From Dokdonia sp. PRO95 (lineage in GTDB: Bacteria > Bacteroidota > Bacteroidia > Flavobacteriales > Flavobacteriaceae): 64,000 nt of DNA. The stretch spans positions 1,950,155 to 2,014,154 of the forward strand of contig NZ_CM001837.1 of NCBI RefSeq assembly GCF_000355805.1, in the 5' to 3' direction. A model generated the notes under the pieces. It was given only the letters and a program-made list of their open reading frames with translations. It was not told the DNA's origin and did no database searches. Position numbers and translations under genes: made by a program. Below, in pieces: positions 1-10,460 of this stretch; the stretch's first letter is position 1; each line of letters opens with the position of its first letter.

Positions 1-354
1 GTTAATAAACCTAAAAAATCTATAGGGTTTTATGGAAATGTTGTTGCAGCTCCGGTGTTTAAGGAAATTGCACAGAAAATTTATACAGATACTCCTGTAA
101 TTGATGAGGTGAATTTACCCACGGAGAATTCAAAGATTATTGAGGGGGATTATCAGAGGTATTATGCAAATGTCAATAAAGCACATAGCAAGATGCCTAA
201 TGTAAAAGGAATGCCTGGAATGGATGCGATTGCATTGCTAGAAAACCTAGGCTTAAAAGTAAATTTTCGCGGAAGCGGGAAAGTGAAAAGTCAGTCTGTA
301 AAAGCTGGTGATAAAATAGAGAAGAATAAAACAATCACGCTACAATTATCTTGA
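1..354 (+). CDS. ftsI: Penicillin-binding protein FtsI, C-terminal end only
   Basis: This is the tail of a gene that begins outside the window; the frame is open from base 1, so no start can be given. About 117 residues remain. The first visible part (GFYGNVVAAPVFKEIA) is the end of the transpeptidase domain of division-specific class B PBPs. It is followed by one PASTA-like segment (MPNVKGMPGMDAIALLENLG, then the lysine-rich end). FtsI cross-links septal peptidoglycan in the periplasm. The stop TGA at 352-354 overlaps the TTG start of murE, as expected in a dcw operon. Identity rests on this tail plus position, so FtsI against another PASTA-type class B PBP is inferred mainly from context. 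Confidence 0.85.
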   Translation, partial: VNKPKKSIGFYGNVVAAPVFKEIAQKIYTDTPVIDEVNLPTENSKIIEGDYQRYYANVNKAHSKMPNVKGMPGMDAIALLENLGLKVNFRGSGKVKSQSVKAGDKIEKNKTITLQLS

Positions 355-1814
355 TACTACTTAAAGACATATTATATAAGGTAACACTAGAGTCTGTAGT
401 GGGTAACACTGCTGTTGCAATTACTAATATTCATTTTGACTCACGTCAAGTGTCTCTCAACGATGTGTTTGTCGCTGTGCGCGGTACGCAAAGTGATGGG
501 CATGAATATATAGCAAAAGCTGTAAATCAAGGCGCGCTTGCAATCATTTGTGAGGAGCTTCCAGAAAAAACGGTAAACGGAATAACCTATGTGAAAGTCG
601 CAGATACTTCTAGCGCACTTGCTACAATTGCTTCTAATTTTTATGGAAATCCTTCGGCTAACTTAAAGCTTATTGGTATTACGGGAACTAATGGTAAGAC
701 TACTATCGCTAGTTTGTTATACCAGCTGTTTCAAAAGGCAGGTTATAAGACAGGACTGCTATCTACGGTAAAGATTTTAGTAGATAAGACCGAGTATAAA
801 GCGACGCATACCACTCCTGATAGTTTGACAATAAATAAGTATCTCGCAGAGATGTCTGAGGCTGGTGTAGAGTATTGTTTTATGGAGGTGAGCTCGCATG
901 GGATTCATCAAAAACGTACAGAAGGTTTGCATTTTGAGGGAGGGATTTTTACAAACCTATCTCACGATCATCTAGATTACCACGACACCTTTGCAGAGTA
1001 TAGAGATGTTAAGAAAAAGTTTTTTGATGAGTTACCTAAAACGGCTTTTGCGCTCGTAAATAACGATGATAAAAATGGACCTATTATGGTTCAGAACACA
1101 AAAGCAAAAAAAGTAACCTACGCTTTAAAATCATATGCAGATTATAGAGCGCAAATTCTAGAAAATCAATTATCGGGATTATTACTTAAAATTCAAGATC
1201 AAGAAGTTTGGGTGAAGCTTATTGGTTCGTTTAACGCATATAACCTCTTAGCCATTTTTGCAACAGCAGAATTGTTGGGGCTAGATCAAATGGAAGCATT
1301 ACAGCTTTTAAGCGAGCTAGAGAGTGTGTCTGGACGTTTTCAATATTTCATTTCTGAGGGTAATGTGACTGCAATAGTAGATTATGCACATACACCTGAT
1401 GCTCTTAAAAATGTGCTAGAAACCATAAATGATATCCGTACTAAAAATGAAGAGCTTATTACGGTTGTAGGAGCTGGTGGAGATAGAGATACTACAAAGC
1501 GTCCTAAAATGGGGCATATTGCAAGTGCACTTAGTACAAAGGCAATTATCACTAGTGACAATCCACGTACAGAGAAACCAGAAACAATTATAGAGCAAGT
1601 AGAAGCAGGTGTTGAGCCTATTAACTACAAAAAAATCTTATCTATCACAGATAGAAAGCAAGCTATAAAAACAGCTTGCCAACTTGCAAATCCAGGAGAT
1701 ATAATTCTAATCGCGGGTAAAGGTCATGAGACTTACCAAGAGATAATGGGAGAGCGATTTGATTTTGACGATTATAAAATAGTACAAGAAACCCTTAAAC
1801 AACTTAATAAGTAA
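351..1814 (+). CDS. murE: UDP-MurNAc-L-Ala-D-Glu:meso-DAP ligase MurE
   Basis: Cytoplasmic Mur ligase that adds the third stem-peptide residue in peptidoglycan synthesis. The 487-residue length is normal. The ATP-binding loop GTNGKTT is at residues 112-118, and DNPR at residue 403 is the motif that marks meso-diaminopimelate rather than lysine as substrate. KGHETYQ near the C-terminus also fits. The only start giving a full N-terminus ([10 protein letters not shown]) is TTG at 351, which overlaps the ftsI stop; the next in-frame ATG lies far inside the protein. The stop shares one base with the mraY ATG. Confidence 0.96.
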   Translation: MILLKDILYKVTLESVVGNTAVAITNIHFDSRQVSLNDVFVAVRGTQSDGHEYIAKAVNQGALAIICEELPEKTVNGITYVKVADTSSALATIASNFYGNPSANLKLIGITGTNGKTTIASLLYQLFQKAGYKTGLLSTVKILVDKTEYKATHTTPDSLTINKYLAEMSEAGVEYCFMEVSSHGIHQKRTEGLHFEGGIFTNLSHDHLDYHDTFAEYRDVKKKFFDELPKTAFALVNNDDKNGPIMVQNTKAKKVTYALKSYADYRAQILENQLSGLLLKIQDQEVWVKLIGSFNAYNLLAIFATAELLGLDQMEALQLLSELESVSGRFQYFISEGNVTAIVDYAHTPDALKNVLETINDIRTKNEELITVVGAGGDRDTTKRPKMGHIASALSTKAIITSDNPRTEKPETIIEQVEAGVEPINYKKILSITDRKQAIKTACQLANPGDIILIAGKGHETYQEIMGERFDFDDYKIVQETLKQLNK

Positions 1815-3052
1815 TGCTGTATCATCTTTTTCAATGGTTAGACGAAGCTTACAACTTGCCAGGAGCAGGGTTGTTTCAGTTCAGTACGTTTCGTGCTGCA
1901 CTTGCGGTGTTGATATCGTTAGGACTTTCTACTATTTATGGAGAGCGCATTATTAAGCTCCTGCAGCGCAAGCAAATGGGAGAGCAAATAAGAGATCTAG
2001 GTCTAGAGGGACAAGCAGAAAAAGCAGGAACTCCTACTATGGGTGGTCTTATTATCATAGGCGCTACTCTTATTCCTGTGTTGCTATTAGGTGACTTGCA
2101 AAACGTTTATATCCTTCTTCTTATCGTTACGACGGTGTGGATGGGAATCATAGGCTTCTTAGATGATTATAAGAAGAAAATGCAAAAAAATAAAGATGGC
2201 CTTGCTGGTAAATATAAGGTAGTTGGTCAAGTGGGATTAGGAATTATCGTGGGGGCAACAATGTTCTTCCATAGTGATATTACCATACGAGAAGAGATTA
2301 AGCAAACTGCTGGTACAGAAAAAGTTGAAATTACTACTGTAAGAGGAGATGCAAAATTTGATGAAGCACATAAAAGCTTAAAAACTACCATACCATTTGT
2401 AAAGGATAACGAGCTCAATTATGAAACAATCCTTACAAGCATAAACGAAGATTGGAAAGGATATGCGTGGATCATATTTATACCTATTGTAATCTTTATA
2501 ATCACAGCGGTGTCTAATGGTGCAAACCTCACTGATGGTATTGATGGCCTGGCAGCAGGAACAAGTGCAATTATTGTGCTCACCCTGGGGATTTTTGCAT
2601 TTATATCTGGTAACATCATTTTTAGTGATTACCTCAATGTGATGTACATCCCAGGTACTGGCGAGATGCTCATATTTATTGCTGCATTTGTAGGAGCGCT
2701 TATTGGATTCTTATGGTATAATGCTTATCCAGCGCAAGTTTTTATGGGAGACACAGGTAGTCTTACTATAGGAGGAATTATTGCTGTGCTTGCTATTGCA
2801 ACTAGAAAAGAATGGCTCATCCCAATACTGTGCGGAATTTTCTTAATGGAGAATCTTTCGGTGGTATTACAGGTGGGATATTTTAAATACACAAAGAAGA
2901 AATTTGGGGAAGGTAGACGCATCTTTTTGATGTCTCCTTTGCACCATCATTATCAAAAGAAAGGTATTCACGAGAGTAAAATTGTTTCCCGCTTTTGGAT
3001 TGTAGGGATTTTACTAGCGGTACTTTCTATCATAACATTAAAAATTAGATAA
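1814..3052 (+). CDS. mraY: Phospho-MurNAc-pentapeptide translocase MraY
   Basis: Polytopic inner-membrane enzyme that moves phospho-MurNAc-pentapeptide onto undecaprenyl phosphate to make lipid I. The family signatures are clear: GTPTMGG early, [25 protein letters not shown] and the HHHYQKKG end. At 412 residues it is longer than proteobacterial MraY (about 360). The extra length is a hydrophilic insert of roughly 60 residues (about 160-215) between membrane segments, which I know as typical of Bacteroidetes. The ATG overlaps the murE stop by one base, suggesting translational coupling. Confidence 0.97.
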   Translation: MLYHLFQWLDEAYNLPGAGLFQFSTFRAALAVLISLGLSTIYGERIIKLLQRKQMGEQIRDLGLEGQAEKAGTPTMGGLIIIGATLIPVLLLGDLQNVYILLLIVTTVWMGIIGFLDDYKKKMQKNKDGLAGKYKVVGQVGLGIIVGATMFFHSDITIREEIKQTAGTEKVEITTVRGDAKFDEAHKSLKTTIPFVKDNELNYETILTSINEDWKGYAWIIFIPIVIFIITAVSNGANLTDGIDGLAAGTSAIIVLTLGIFAFISGNIIFSDYLNVMYIPGTGEMLIFIAAFVGALIGFLWYNAYPAQVFMGDTGSLTIGGIIAVLAIATRKEWLIPILCGIFLMENLSVVLQVGYFKYTKKKFGEGRRIFLMSPLHHHYQKKGIHESKIVSRFWIVGILLAVLSIITLKIR

Positions 3053-3055
3053 TCA

Positions 3056-3071
3056 CGCTTTCGCGAAAGCG
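3056..3071. repeat. GCTTTCGCGAAAGC palindrome, intergenic
   Basis: Perfect core at 3057-3070 in the 59-bp mraY-murD gap, within an otherwise packed operon. See the palindrome finding. Confidence 0.9.
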
Positions 3072-3111
3072 AAGTCAACACTAGATCTAGCTAAGTTAGA
3101 GGGTATAAAAA

Positions 3112-4449
3112 ATGAAGAAACGATTAGTCATATTAGGAGCTGGAGAATCTGGCGTAGGTACTGCCATTTTAGGTAAGGCCAAAGGCTATGACGTGTTCTT
3201 GTCTGATTTTGGGAAGATAAAGAATCACTACAAAGAGATACTCATTGCTGAGGATTTTGCTTGGGAAGAAGAAGGTCATACAGAAGCACTTATTCTCAAT
3301 GCAGATGTAGTGATGAAGAGCCCTGGAATACCAGATAAAGCACCTATTGTGCAAAAGCTGATAGAAAAACGAGTGCCTGTAATCTCTGAGATAGAATTTG
3401 CTTCTCGATATACAGACGCTACAATTGTAGGTATTACTGGAAGTAACGGGAAAACCACAACTACCATGCTCACTGGGTTTATTCTAGAGCAAGCGGGAAT
3501 CAATCTAGGTGTAGCCGGAAACATAGGTGACAGCTATGCAAAGATGGTGGCACAGAAAGAGATTGATACGTATGTGCTAGAAATAAGCAGTTTCCAGCTA
3601 GATGGAATAGCAGATTTTGCACCACATATCGCGGTAGTTTTAAATGTGACACCAGATCATTTAGATCGATATGATTATAAGTTTGAAAATTACATTGCTT
3701 CAAAATTTAGAATAGCAATGAACCAAAAAGAAACAGATTATCTCATCTACGATGCAGATGATCCTGTGAGTGTAGACTGGCTCAAAAAACATCCAGTCAA
3801 ATCAAAATTATTGCCTTTTTCACTTGATAAAGAATTTGAAAATGGCGCTTTTATAAAAGACAATAACCTAACAGTACAACTAGATAATAACACCTTTACC
3901 ATGGCTACAAATAATCTCGCTTTAAAAGGGCAACACAATAAGAAAAATGCAATGGCTGCCTCAACTGTAGCAAATCTATTAAATATTCGTAAGTCTACTA
4001 TTCGTGAGAGTCTAGAAGGTTTTCAGGGTGTTGAGCATAGATTAGAGCAAGTGCTTAAAATCAATAATGTACAATACATTAATGATAGTAAGGCTACTAA
4101 TGTAAACGCAACATTTTATGCTTTAGATAGTATGAGTGAACCTACTGTTTGGATTGTAGGTGGTGTAGATAAGGGTAATGATTACCGTGATTTATATCCA
4201 CTCGTAAATGAGAAGGTAAAAGCTATTATCTGTCTAGGTGTTGATAATGCAAAATTGATGAGCCATTTTGGTAATATGGTTGACGTTATTGTTGAGACAC
4301 CGTCTATGACCGAGGCAGTAAAAATTGCTTATAAAGTGTCTGAGCGTGGAGATAATGTATTGCTTTCTCCTGCTTGTGCAAGTTTTGACTTATTTGATAA
4401 TTATGAAGATCGCGGCCGCCAGTTTAAGGAAGCTGTGCGTAATCTTTAA
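3112..4449 (+). CDS. murD: UDP-MurNAc-L-alanine:D-glutamate ligase MurD
   Basis: Second Mur ligase of the pathway, adding D-glutamate to UDP-MurNAc-L-Ala in the cytoplasm. The N-terminus has a Rossmann-like LGAGESGVGTAIL, the P-loop GSNGKTT is at residues 110-116, and the C-terminal domain carries NDSKATN and LLSPACASFDLFDNYEDRG, which are characteristic of MurD. The length of 445 residues is normal. The ATG at 3112 follows the only sizeable gap of this part of the operon, which holds a palindrome copy. A 101-bp gap without a recognisable gene follows before ftsW. Confidence 0.96.
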   Translation: MKKRLVILGAGESGVGTAILGKAKGYDVFLSDFGKIKNHYKEILIAEDFAWEEEGHTEALILNADVVMKSPGIPDKAPIVQKLIEKRVPVISEIEFASRYTDATIVGITGSNGKTTTTMLTGFILEQAGINLGVAGNIGDSYAKMVAQKEIDTYVLEISSFQLDGIADFAPHIAVVLNVTPDHLDRYDYKFENYIASKFRIAMNQKETDYLIYDADDPVSVDWLKKHPVKSKLLPFSLDKEFENGAFIKDNNLTVQLDNNTFTMATNNLALKGQHNKKNAMAASTVANLLNIRKSTIRESLEGFQGVEHRLEQVLKINNVQYINDSKATNVNATFYALDSMSEPTVWIVGGVDKGNDYRDLYPLVNEKVKAIICLGVDNAKLMSHFGNMVDVIVETPSMTEAVKIAYKVSERGDNVLLSPACASFDLFDNYEDRGRQFKEAVRNL

Positions 4450-4550
4450 TTCTGATTTGAAAGCTGATTGTACTTCATTCCCCCGTGTAAGGCATTCAGC
4501 TTATCAGAGTTTATAACTAAAGAAACCGAATAATAGATAATTACTAGGCG

Positions 4551-5759
4551 TTGAGTACCACATTTAAAAACATATTTGCAGGATTACAAGGTGACAAGAC
4601 TATATGGGCTATTGTTGCCCTTCTTGCGTTGTTTTCTTTTTTACCTGTGTATAGTGCTGCAAGTAATCTCGCATATATCAAAGGTGATGGAAACACGGTG
4701 AGGTTTCTTATCAAGCACGGTATGCACTTAGTGTTAGGGTTTGCCATGTTATATGGAGTGCATAAAATACCCCATCATTATTTTAAAGGGCTTTCTTTTA
4801 TAGCGCTTCCAGTTGTCATTATTTTACTTATTGTGACACTAGCTCAAGGAACTACCATGGGTGGAGCAAATGCAAGTAGATGGATCAAGATACCTATTCT
4901 TGGTGTCGGTTTTCAGACCTCCACATTTGCAGGTGTTGTATTGATGGTGTATGTAGCTAGGTACTTAGCAAAAATTAAGGATACTGCAGTAACATTTAAA
5001 GAAACTATTGTACCCTTATGGTTGCCAGTGGCAGCTGTTCTTGCATTGATTCTTCCGGCAAATTTTTCTACTACTGCGATTATTGCAGCAATGGTTATTG
5101 CATTGGTGTTTTTAGGTGGTTATCCATTAAAATATTTAGGAATTGTTATTGCAACAGGCGTTGTTGCACTTTTGTTCTTCGTATTATTAGCAAAAGCTTT
5201 TCCTGGTGTATTCCCTAACCGTGTTGATACTTGGATAAGCCGTGTAGAGAATTTTGCAAATAATGAAGTAGACGCAGATGCAGACTACCAAATAGAAAAA
5301 GCAAAAATAGCAATAGCTTCGGGGGGTCCATTTGGACTTGGTCCCGGAAAAAGTGTTCAGAAAAACTTCTTACCGCAATCTTCGTCAGATTTTATTTTTG
5401 CAATTATAGTAGAAGAGTTTGGTATTACTGGTGCTGGATTTCTACTGTTCTTGTATATGTTGCTATTATTTAGAATTACCGTAGTTGCTCATAAAGCAGA
5501 GACGGTTTTTGCAAAGCTAGTTGTGGTAGGTGTAGGATTGCCTATAGTCTTTCAAGCTTTAATAAATATGGCGGTTGCTGTAGAGTTATTTCCTGTAACT
5601 GGGCAAACATTGCCACTAGTGAGTAGTGGAGGTACTTCTATATGGATGACCTGTCTGGCAGTTGGGATTGTACTCAGTGTCAGTGCAAAGCGTACGGCAG
5701 TTGTGCCAAAAGATGAAAGTGAGTTAAACCCTTTAGACATACTTAGTGAAACCATATAG
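4551..5759 (+). CDS. ftsW: Lipid II polymerase / division protein FtsW
   Basis: SEDS-family membrane glycosyltransferase acting with FtsI at the septum. The C-terminal signature [16 protein letters not shown] is intact, and multiple hydrophobic segments run the whole 402 residues. An in-frame TAG at 4545-4547 lies just upstream and no ATG is near, so TTG at 4551 is the only sensible start. FtsW rather than RodA is inferred from its place between murD and murG. The last 14 bases overlap murG. Confidence 0.94.
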   Translation: MSTTFKNIFAGLQGDKTIWAIVALLALFSFLPVYSAASNLAYIKGDGNTVRFLIKHGMHLVLGFAMLYGVHKIPHHYFKGLSFIALPVVIILLIVTLAQGTTMGGANASRWIKIPILGVGFQTSTFAGVVLMVYVARYLAKIKDTAVTFKETIVPLWLPVAAVLALILPANFSTTAIIAAMVIALVFLGGYPLKYLGIVIATGVVALLFFVLLAKAFPGVFPNRVDTWISRVENFANNEVDADADYQIEKAKIAIASGGPFGLGPGKSVQKNFLPQSSSDFIFAIIVEEFGITGAGFLLFLYMLLLFRITVVAHKAETVFAKLVVVGVGLPIVFQALINMAVAVELFPVTGQTLPLVSSGGTSIWMTCLAVGIVLSVSAKRTAVVPKDESELNPLDILSETI

Positions 5760-6834
5760 AGTTATATTATCTGGAGGAGGAACAGGAGGTCATATCTATC
5801 CTGCGATTGCTATTGCAAAGGAAGTCCAGCGTCGTCATCCTGACGCGCAATTTCTATTTGTAGGAGCGAGTGATCGCATGGAGATGGAAAAAGTGCCGCA
5901 AGCAGGTTTTGAGATAGAAGGGTTGTGGATAGCTGGAATACAGCGCAAGCTTACGGTAGATAATCTTATGTTTCCCTTTAAGCTCATAAGTAGCTTGATG
6001 AAATCTCGTAAGATTATTAAAAATTTTAAGCCAGACGTTGTAATAGGTACTGGTGGTTTTGCAAGTGGGCCATTGCTTAAGATGGCTACAATTGTAGGGA
6101 TACCGGCAGTTATTCAAGAACAAAACAGCTATGCGGGTATTACAAATAAACTCTTAGGTAGGTCTGTTGAGAAAGTGTGTGTTGCTTATGATGATATGCA
6201 TCGCTTTTTTCCAACAGAAAATATCGTAAAAACCGGTAATCCTGTACGTGCAGACTTATTGGATATAGAAAGTAAACGTAGTACCGCTTTCGCGAAATAT
6301 GAGTTGTCTCATAGTTCGAAAGTAGTTTTAATTATAGGAGGAAGTCTAGGAGCCAGAGCTATAAATGAATTGATTGAGAAGCAACTCCCATTTTTTAAAC
6401 GAAAAGGAGTACAGGTTTTATGGCAAACTGGTAAGCTATATTATGATAAGTACAAACATCATCAGGCAGATGGTGTTCAAGTAATGGCATACATCGACCA
6501 GATGGATATGGCTTATGCAGCAGCAGATATTATAATCTCTAGGGCAGGAGCAGGATCTGTATCAGAACTATGTATTGTGGGAAAGGCGACTATTTTTATC
6601 CCTTCTCCAAACGTTGCCGAAGATCACCAAACTAAAAATGCGCAAGCTATCGAGAAGACGGGTGCTGCAATTTTAATAGCAGAAAAAGATCTCGATAAAA
6701 AATTTGAGCTCGTTTTTAAGGGACTACTTAACGATGATAAAGTTTGCTTTGAGCTAGGAAGAAAAATAAAAACACTTGCATTACCAAATGCCACATCAGA
6801 CATTGTGGATGAGGTAGAGCAATTATTGAAATAA
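5746..6834 (+). CDS. murG: UDP-GlcNAc:lipid I GlcNAc transferase MurG
   Basis: Peripheral membrane glycosyltransferase (GT28) converting lipid I to lipid II. GGGTGGH at residues 10-16 is the glycine loop that contacts the lipid substrate. GGSLGA in the middle starts the second Rossmann domain, and [11 protein letters not shown] and [14 protein letters not shown] form the UDP-GlcNAc pocket. The 362-residue length is normal. GTG at 5746 is the start and lies inside ftsW, giving a 14-bp overlap. A shortened palindrome sits in the gene at 6286-6297 and is read as TAFAKY. Confidence 0.96.
   Translation: MKPYRVILSGGGTGGHIYPAIAIAKEVQRRHPDAQFLFVGASDRMEMEKVPQAGFEIEGLWIAGIQRKLTVDNLMFPFKLISSLMKSRKIIKNFKPDVVIGTGGFASGPLLKMATIVGIPAVIQEQNSYAGITNKLLGRSVEKVCVAYDDMHRFFPTENIVKTGNPVRADLLDIESKRSTAFAKYELSHSSKVVLIIGGSLGARAINELIEKQLPFFKRKGVQVLWQTGKLYYDKYKHHQADGVQVMAYIDQMDMAYAAADIIISRAGAGSVSELCIVGKATIFIPSPNVAEDHQTKNAQAIEKTGAAILIAEKDLDKKFELVFKGLLNDDKVCFELGRKIKTLALPNATSDIVDEVEQLLK
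6286..6297. repeat. Shortened palindrome copy in murG
   Basis: GCTTTCGCGAAA, lacking the last two bases of the 14-mer; read as AFAK. Confidence 0.75.
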
Positions 6835-6888
6835 TTATTTGAAAATATAATAGCTATAGTTTTAAACTATAGTGTGTAGCATATAAAA

Positions 6889-8241
6889 ATGAAACCTTTA
6901 AAAGACATACAGAACATTTACTTCATCGGTATCGGTGGGATAGGTATGAGCGCTCTAGCTTTATACTTCCATAGGGAGGGCAAGAATGTGACGGGTTATG
7001 ACAAAACGCCTTCAGATGTTACTGCAGCTTTGCAAGCCTCTGGTGTTAAGGTTCATTTTGAAGATAAAAAAGAGGGGATTGATAGTTCTTTTACTAGCAA
7101 GGATGATACCTTAGTGGTGTTTACTCCTGCCGTTCCTAAAATGATGGGAGAGCTAGTATATTTTCGCGAAAGCGGATTTATACTTAAAAAACGTGCAGAA
7201 GTGCTTGGTATGATTGCAAATCAAACCTTCTCGCTTGCTGTTGCAGGAACGCATGGTAAAACGACTACTTCTAGTATTTTAGGTCATCTACTTGCGGCAT
7301 CCGGAGCCCCGGTAACTGCGTTTATAGGTGGCATCACAAATAATTACAATGGTAATTTAATTCAAAAAGGTAGTGATGTCGTAGTGGTAGAAGCAGATGA
7401 GTTTGATCGCTCTTTCCTTCAGCTTAGGCCAGATATTCTCTGTGTGACTTCTATGGATGCAGATCATCTTGATATTTATGAAGATGAGGCAGACCTTATT
7501 GCTACATTTCAAGAATTTGGGGCGCTAGCTCCAGAGGATAAGCGTTTTGTGAAAAACGGACTTCCACTTGCTGGAAATACGGTTGGTATTGAGGAGGATG
7601 CAGATTATACTGCGCAGCGAGTACGCATAGAGAATGGCACTTATGTCTTTGACTTGCATTACCCAGATGGCGTTTTAGAGAATTTGCAATTTAGTCTGCC
7701 AGGAAGACATAATCTTTTTAATGCTGTAGCTGCTTTAGGCATGGCGTTATCATACGGTAGTCCTAAAGAAAAGTTGATAGAAGCGCTAGCGAGTTATTCA
7801 GGCGTAAATCGCCGATTTACATACCGTATCCAAAAAGAAGATATGGTGTTGATAGATGATTATGCGCATCACCCTACAGAAATCGCTGCGGTACATCAAA
7901 GTGTAAGAGAGATGTATCCAGAGGAGCGTGTGCTTGCTATTTTTCAGCCACACTTATTTAGTAGGACTAAAGATTTTATGAGTGATTTTGCAATAGAGCT
8001 TTCTCGTTTTGACGAAGTAGCCCTATTAGATATTTATCCAGCAAGAGAAGAGCCTATCGATGGTATTACTAGCGAAGTATTGCTTAGTGAAATGACGCTT
8101 TCGCGAAAGCAAATCATACAGAAAAATGAGCTTGTTGATTTGGTAAAACATACAAATCACAAAATTGTTGTGATGATGGGTGCTGGAGATATAGGTGTAG
8201 AGATTTTAAAAGTAACGAAAGAACTGCGTGGTGAAGGTTAA
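6889..8241 (+). CDS. murC: UDP-N-acetylmuramate:L-alanine ligase MurC
   Basis: First Mur ligase, adding L-alanine to UDP-MurNAc. Diagnostic motifs are IGIGGIGMSALA near the N-terminus, GTHGKTT at residues 120-126 and DDYAHHPTEI in the C-terminal half. The 450-residue length is normal. ATG at 6889 follows a 54-bp gap after murG. Two palindrome copies lie inside the gene: a shortened one at 7161-7174 (read FRES) and a perfect one at 8097-8110 (read LSRK) in a stretch just before the final strand, where sequence is usually variable. The gene overlaps ftsQ by 14 bp. Confidence 0.97.
   Translation: MKPLKDIQNIYFIGIGGIGMSALALYFHREGKNVTGYDKTPSDVTAALQASGVKVHFEDKKEGIDSSFTSKDDTLVVFTPAVPKMMGELVYFRESGFILKKRAEVLGMIANQTFSLAVAGTHGKTTTSSILGHLLAASGAPVTAFIGGITNNYNGNLIQKGSDVVVVEADEFDRSFLQLRPDILCVTSMDADHLDIYEDEADLIATFQEFGALAPEDKRFVKNGLPLAGNTVGIEEDADYTAQRVRIENGTYVFDLHYPDGVLENLQFSLPGRHNLFNAVAALGMALSYGSPKEKLIEALASYSGVNRRFTYRIQKEDMVLIDDYAHHPTEIAAVHQSVREMYPEERVLAIFQPHLFSRTKDFMSDFAIELSRFDEVALLDIYPAREEPIDGITSEVLLSEMTLSRKQIIQKNELVDLVKHTNHKIVVMMGAGDIGVEILKVTKELRGEG
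7161..7174. repeat. Shortened palindrome copy in murC
   Basis: TTTTCGCGAAAGCG, one arm changed; read as YFRESG. Confidence 0.7.
8097..8110. repeat. GCTTTCGCGAAAGC palindrome in murC
   Basis: Perfect copy, read as TLSRKQ near the MurC C-terminus. Confidence 0.9.
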
Positions 8242-8947
8242 CTGGTTTTACATAAAGATGTCGGTTTTACTGCTGTTGACAGTATTTTTGTTTGCGTTTG
8301 CCATTCAAAGAAATGAGGCGCGCACAGTGGCCGAAGTTAGTGTTTCGTTTAAGGATGAAAGTACTCCTTTTGTGACGCGTGAGACCGTTAATAAATTGTT
8401 GATAGTAAGTAACGAAAAGCTTGCAGGAAAGGCTAAAGAAAATATAGCTTTGAGTGAGATGGAAAAGCGCGTCAAGGCGCATCCAATTATCAAGAATGCA
8501 GATGTTTACGTAACGATGGGTGGTGATATAGGTGTTGCAATAGAGCAACGTAAGCCTATAGCGCGACTTGGCGGTGCTATTTCTTTTTATATAGACGAGA
8601 GTGGTGAGGTGATGCCGTTGTCCCAAAATCACTCTGCACATGTGCCGCTTGTGACTGGAGCAACGGAGAAAGACGTAAGCGAAGTGTACAGACTGGTAAA
8701 CTTTATTAGGAATGACAAGTTTCTTACAAAACACATCATTGGTATAGCTCGAGCAAAAAACGGAGAATATACATTAAAGGCTAGAAAACTAGGATATACT
8801 ATATCACTTGGTAAGGTAGAAGCGTTAGAAAAGAGGTTTAGTAACTATAAGGCTTTTTATGAAAAAGCGCTTAAAGATAAAAGTTTAGATAAGTATAAAA
8901 CTATAGAGCTTAAGTATGACGGGCAAGTAGTTTGTGAGAAAAAATAA
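8228..8947 (+). CDS. ftsQ: Cell division protein FtsQ/DivIB
   Basis: Bitopic membrane protein of the divisome. It has a short cytoplasmic start, one membrane segment (IKMSVLLLLTVFLFAFAI, about residues 9-26), a POTRA-like stretch (about 35-110, including VKAHPIIKNADVYVTMGGDIGVAIEQRKPIAR) and a beta-rich C-terminal part. The length is 239 residues. Sequence conservation in this family is low, so position between murC and ftsA carries much of the call. GTG at 8228 overlaps murC; a second GTG directly follows at 8231 and could be used instead. Confidence 0.88.
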   Translation: MVKVNWFYIKMSVLLLLTVFLFAFAIQRNEARTVAEVSVSFKDESTPFVTRETVNKLLIVSNEKLAGKAKENIALSEMEKRVKAHPIIKNADVYVTMGGDIGVAIEQRKPIARLGGAISFYIDESGEVMPLSQNHSAHVPLVTGATEKDVSEVYRLVNFIRNDKFLTKHIIGIARAKNGEYTLKARKLGYTISLGKVEALEKRFSNYKAFYEKALKDKSLDKYKTIELKYDGQVVCEKK

Positions 8948-8976
8948 AACGGGGATTGAGCAAGCTTTCGCTTATT

Positions 8977-8990
8977 CCGATAGCTATCGG
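8977..8990. repeat. CCGATAGCTATCGG palindrome
   Basis: Perfect 14-bp palindrome in the 71-bp ftsQ-ftsA gap, unrelated in sequence to the GCTTTCGCGAAAGC family. I noticed only this one perfect copy. Confidence 0.6.
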
Positions 8991-9018
8991 GAGGGAGTAA
9001 ACTCTCAAAATTAAAGGT

Positions 9019-10368
9019 ATGGAAAATCAAAATATCGCAGTAGGACTGGACATAGGGACCACGAAGATCGTGGCAATGATAGGGCGGTACAATGAATACA
9101 ACAAGGTGGAGATTCTCGGTATAGGGAAGTCTAAAAGTCTTGGTGTACACCGTGGTGTGGTAAATAATATCACCCAGACCATACAATCTGTGCAGCAAGC
9201 TGTGCAAGAAGCAGAAGATGTATCTGGAATTAAAATTCAAGATGTAGTGGTAGGTATTGCTGGCCAGCACATACGCTCATTACAGCATAGTGATTATATA
9301 ACTCGTAACAACTCTGAAGAGGTAATTGATGCAGCAGATATTGATGCGTTATGTAACCAAGTACATAAACTGGTAATGCTACCAGGTGAAGAGATCATTC
9401 ATGTATTACCACAAGAGTATAAAGTAGATGGGCAAAGCGAGATTAAAGAGCCTATAGGGATGTACGGTGGTCGTGTAGAAGCAAATTTTCACGTAGTCGT
9501 AGGTCAAGTTGCATCCATAAGAAATATAGGTCGTTGTGTAAAGAGCGCAGGATTAAACCTAGATCGTATCACACTTGAGCCACTTGCATCTGCAAATGCT
9601 GTGTTGAGTCAAGAAGAAAAAGAAGCTGGAGTAGCACTTATCGATATAGGTGGTGGTACAACAGATCTTGCCATTTTTAAAGATGGAATTATTAGACATA
9701 CAGCTGTAATCCCTTTTGGAGGGAATATTATTACAGAAGATATAAAAGAAGGTTGTTCAATTATTGAGAAACAAGCAGAGCTTCTTAAAATTAAATTTGG
9801 TTCTGCATGGCCAGGAGAAAACAAAGACAATGAGATTGTCTCTATCCCTGGATTACGTGGTCGTGAGCCTAAGGAAATAACACTAAAGAATTTGTCAAAA
9901 ATCATTCATGCTAGAGTTGTGGAGATTGTTGAGCAGGTGTATCTAGAAATTAAAAATTACGGACACGAGGAGCAAAAGAAAAAGCTAATCGCAGGTATTG
10001 TACTAACTGGTGGAGGTAGCCAACTTAAGCACTTAAAACAGCTAGTCGAATATATTACTGGTATGGATACTCGTATAGGATATCCTAATGAGCATCTTGC
10101 TGGAGATAGTGATGCAGAGACTACGAGTCCGCTGTATGCTACCGCTGTTGGATTAGTGATGAATAGTCTGGAACATGGTTTATATAATAGCCAACTAGAA
10201 CCAGAAGAGGAAGTTATTGCAAAAGAAGAAGAGGTCTTTACAGAGACCATTAATGAAATACCAGAAACTGATATCGAGGCTAGGTCTAAAAAACCACAAG
10301 CGCCTAAAAGAAGCATATTTGATAGATGGGCAGATAAGTTTAAAGATTTTTTAGACAACGCAGAGTAG
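9019..10368 (+). CDS. ftsA: Cell division protein FtsA
   Basis: Actin-like ATPase that tethers FtsZ to the membrane. Phosphate-1 loop VGLDIGTTKIVAMIG is at the N-terminus; ALIDIGGGTTDLAIF (phosphate 2) and IVLTGGGSQLKHL (adenosine loop) follow. The inserted 1C/SHS2 domain occupies about residues 85-165. The C-terminus ends in a basic, amphipathic stretch (PKRSIFDRWADKFKDFLDN) suited to membrane binding. 449 residues. Gaps of 71 bp upstream and 92 bp downstream are larger than between the mur genes. Confidence 0.96.
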   Translation: MENQNIAVGLDIGTTKIVAMIGRYNEYNKVEILGIGKSKSLGVHRGVVNNITQTIQSVQQAVQEAEDVSGIKIQDVVVGIAGQHIRSLQHSDYITRNNSEEVIDAADIDALCNQVHKLVMLPGEEIIHVLPQEYKVDGQSEIKEPIGMYGGRVEANFHVVVGQVASIRNIGRCVKSAGLNLDRITLEPLASANAVLSQEEKEAGVALIDIGGGTTDLAIFKDGIIRHTAVIPFGGNIITEDIKEGCSIIEKQAELLKIKFGSAWPGENKDNEIVSIPGLRGREPKEITLKNLSKIIHARVVEIVEQVYLEIKNYGHEEQKKKLIAGIVLTGGGSQLKHLKQLVEYITGMDTRIGYPNEHLAGDSDAETTSPLYATAVGLVMNSLEHGLYNSQLEPEEEVIAKEEEVFTETINEIPETDIEARSKKPQAPKRSIFDRWADKFKDFLDNAE

Positions 10369-10460
10369 TTTTTAAATCGATAAAGAATAAATAAGGAATA
10401 ATAAGATAGCTACGCAAGTAGTAATTGATTGTATAAGAATAAGGGGCAAAAACAAATCAT

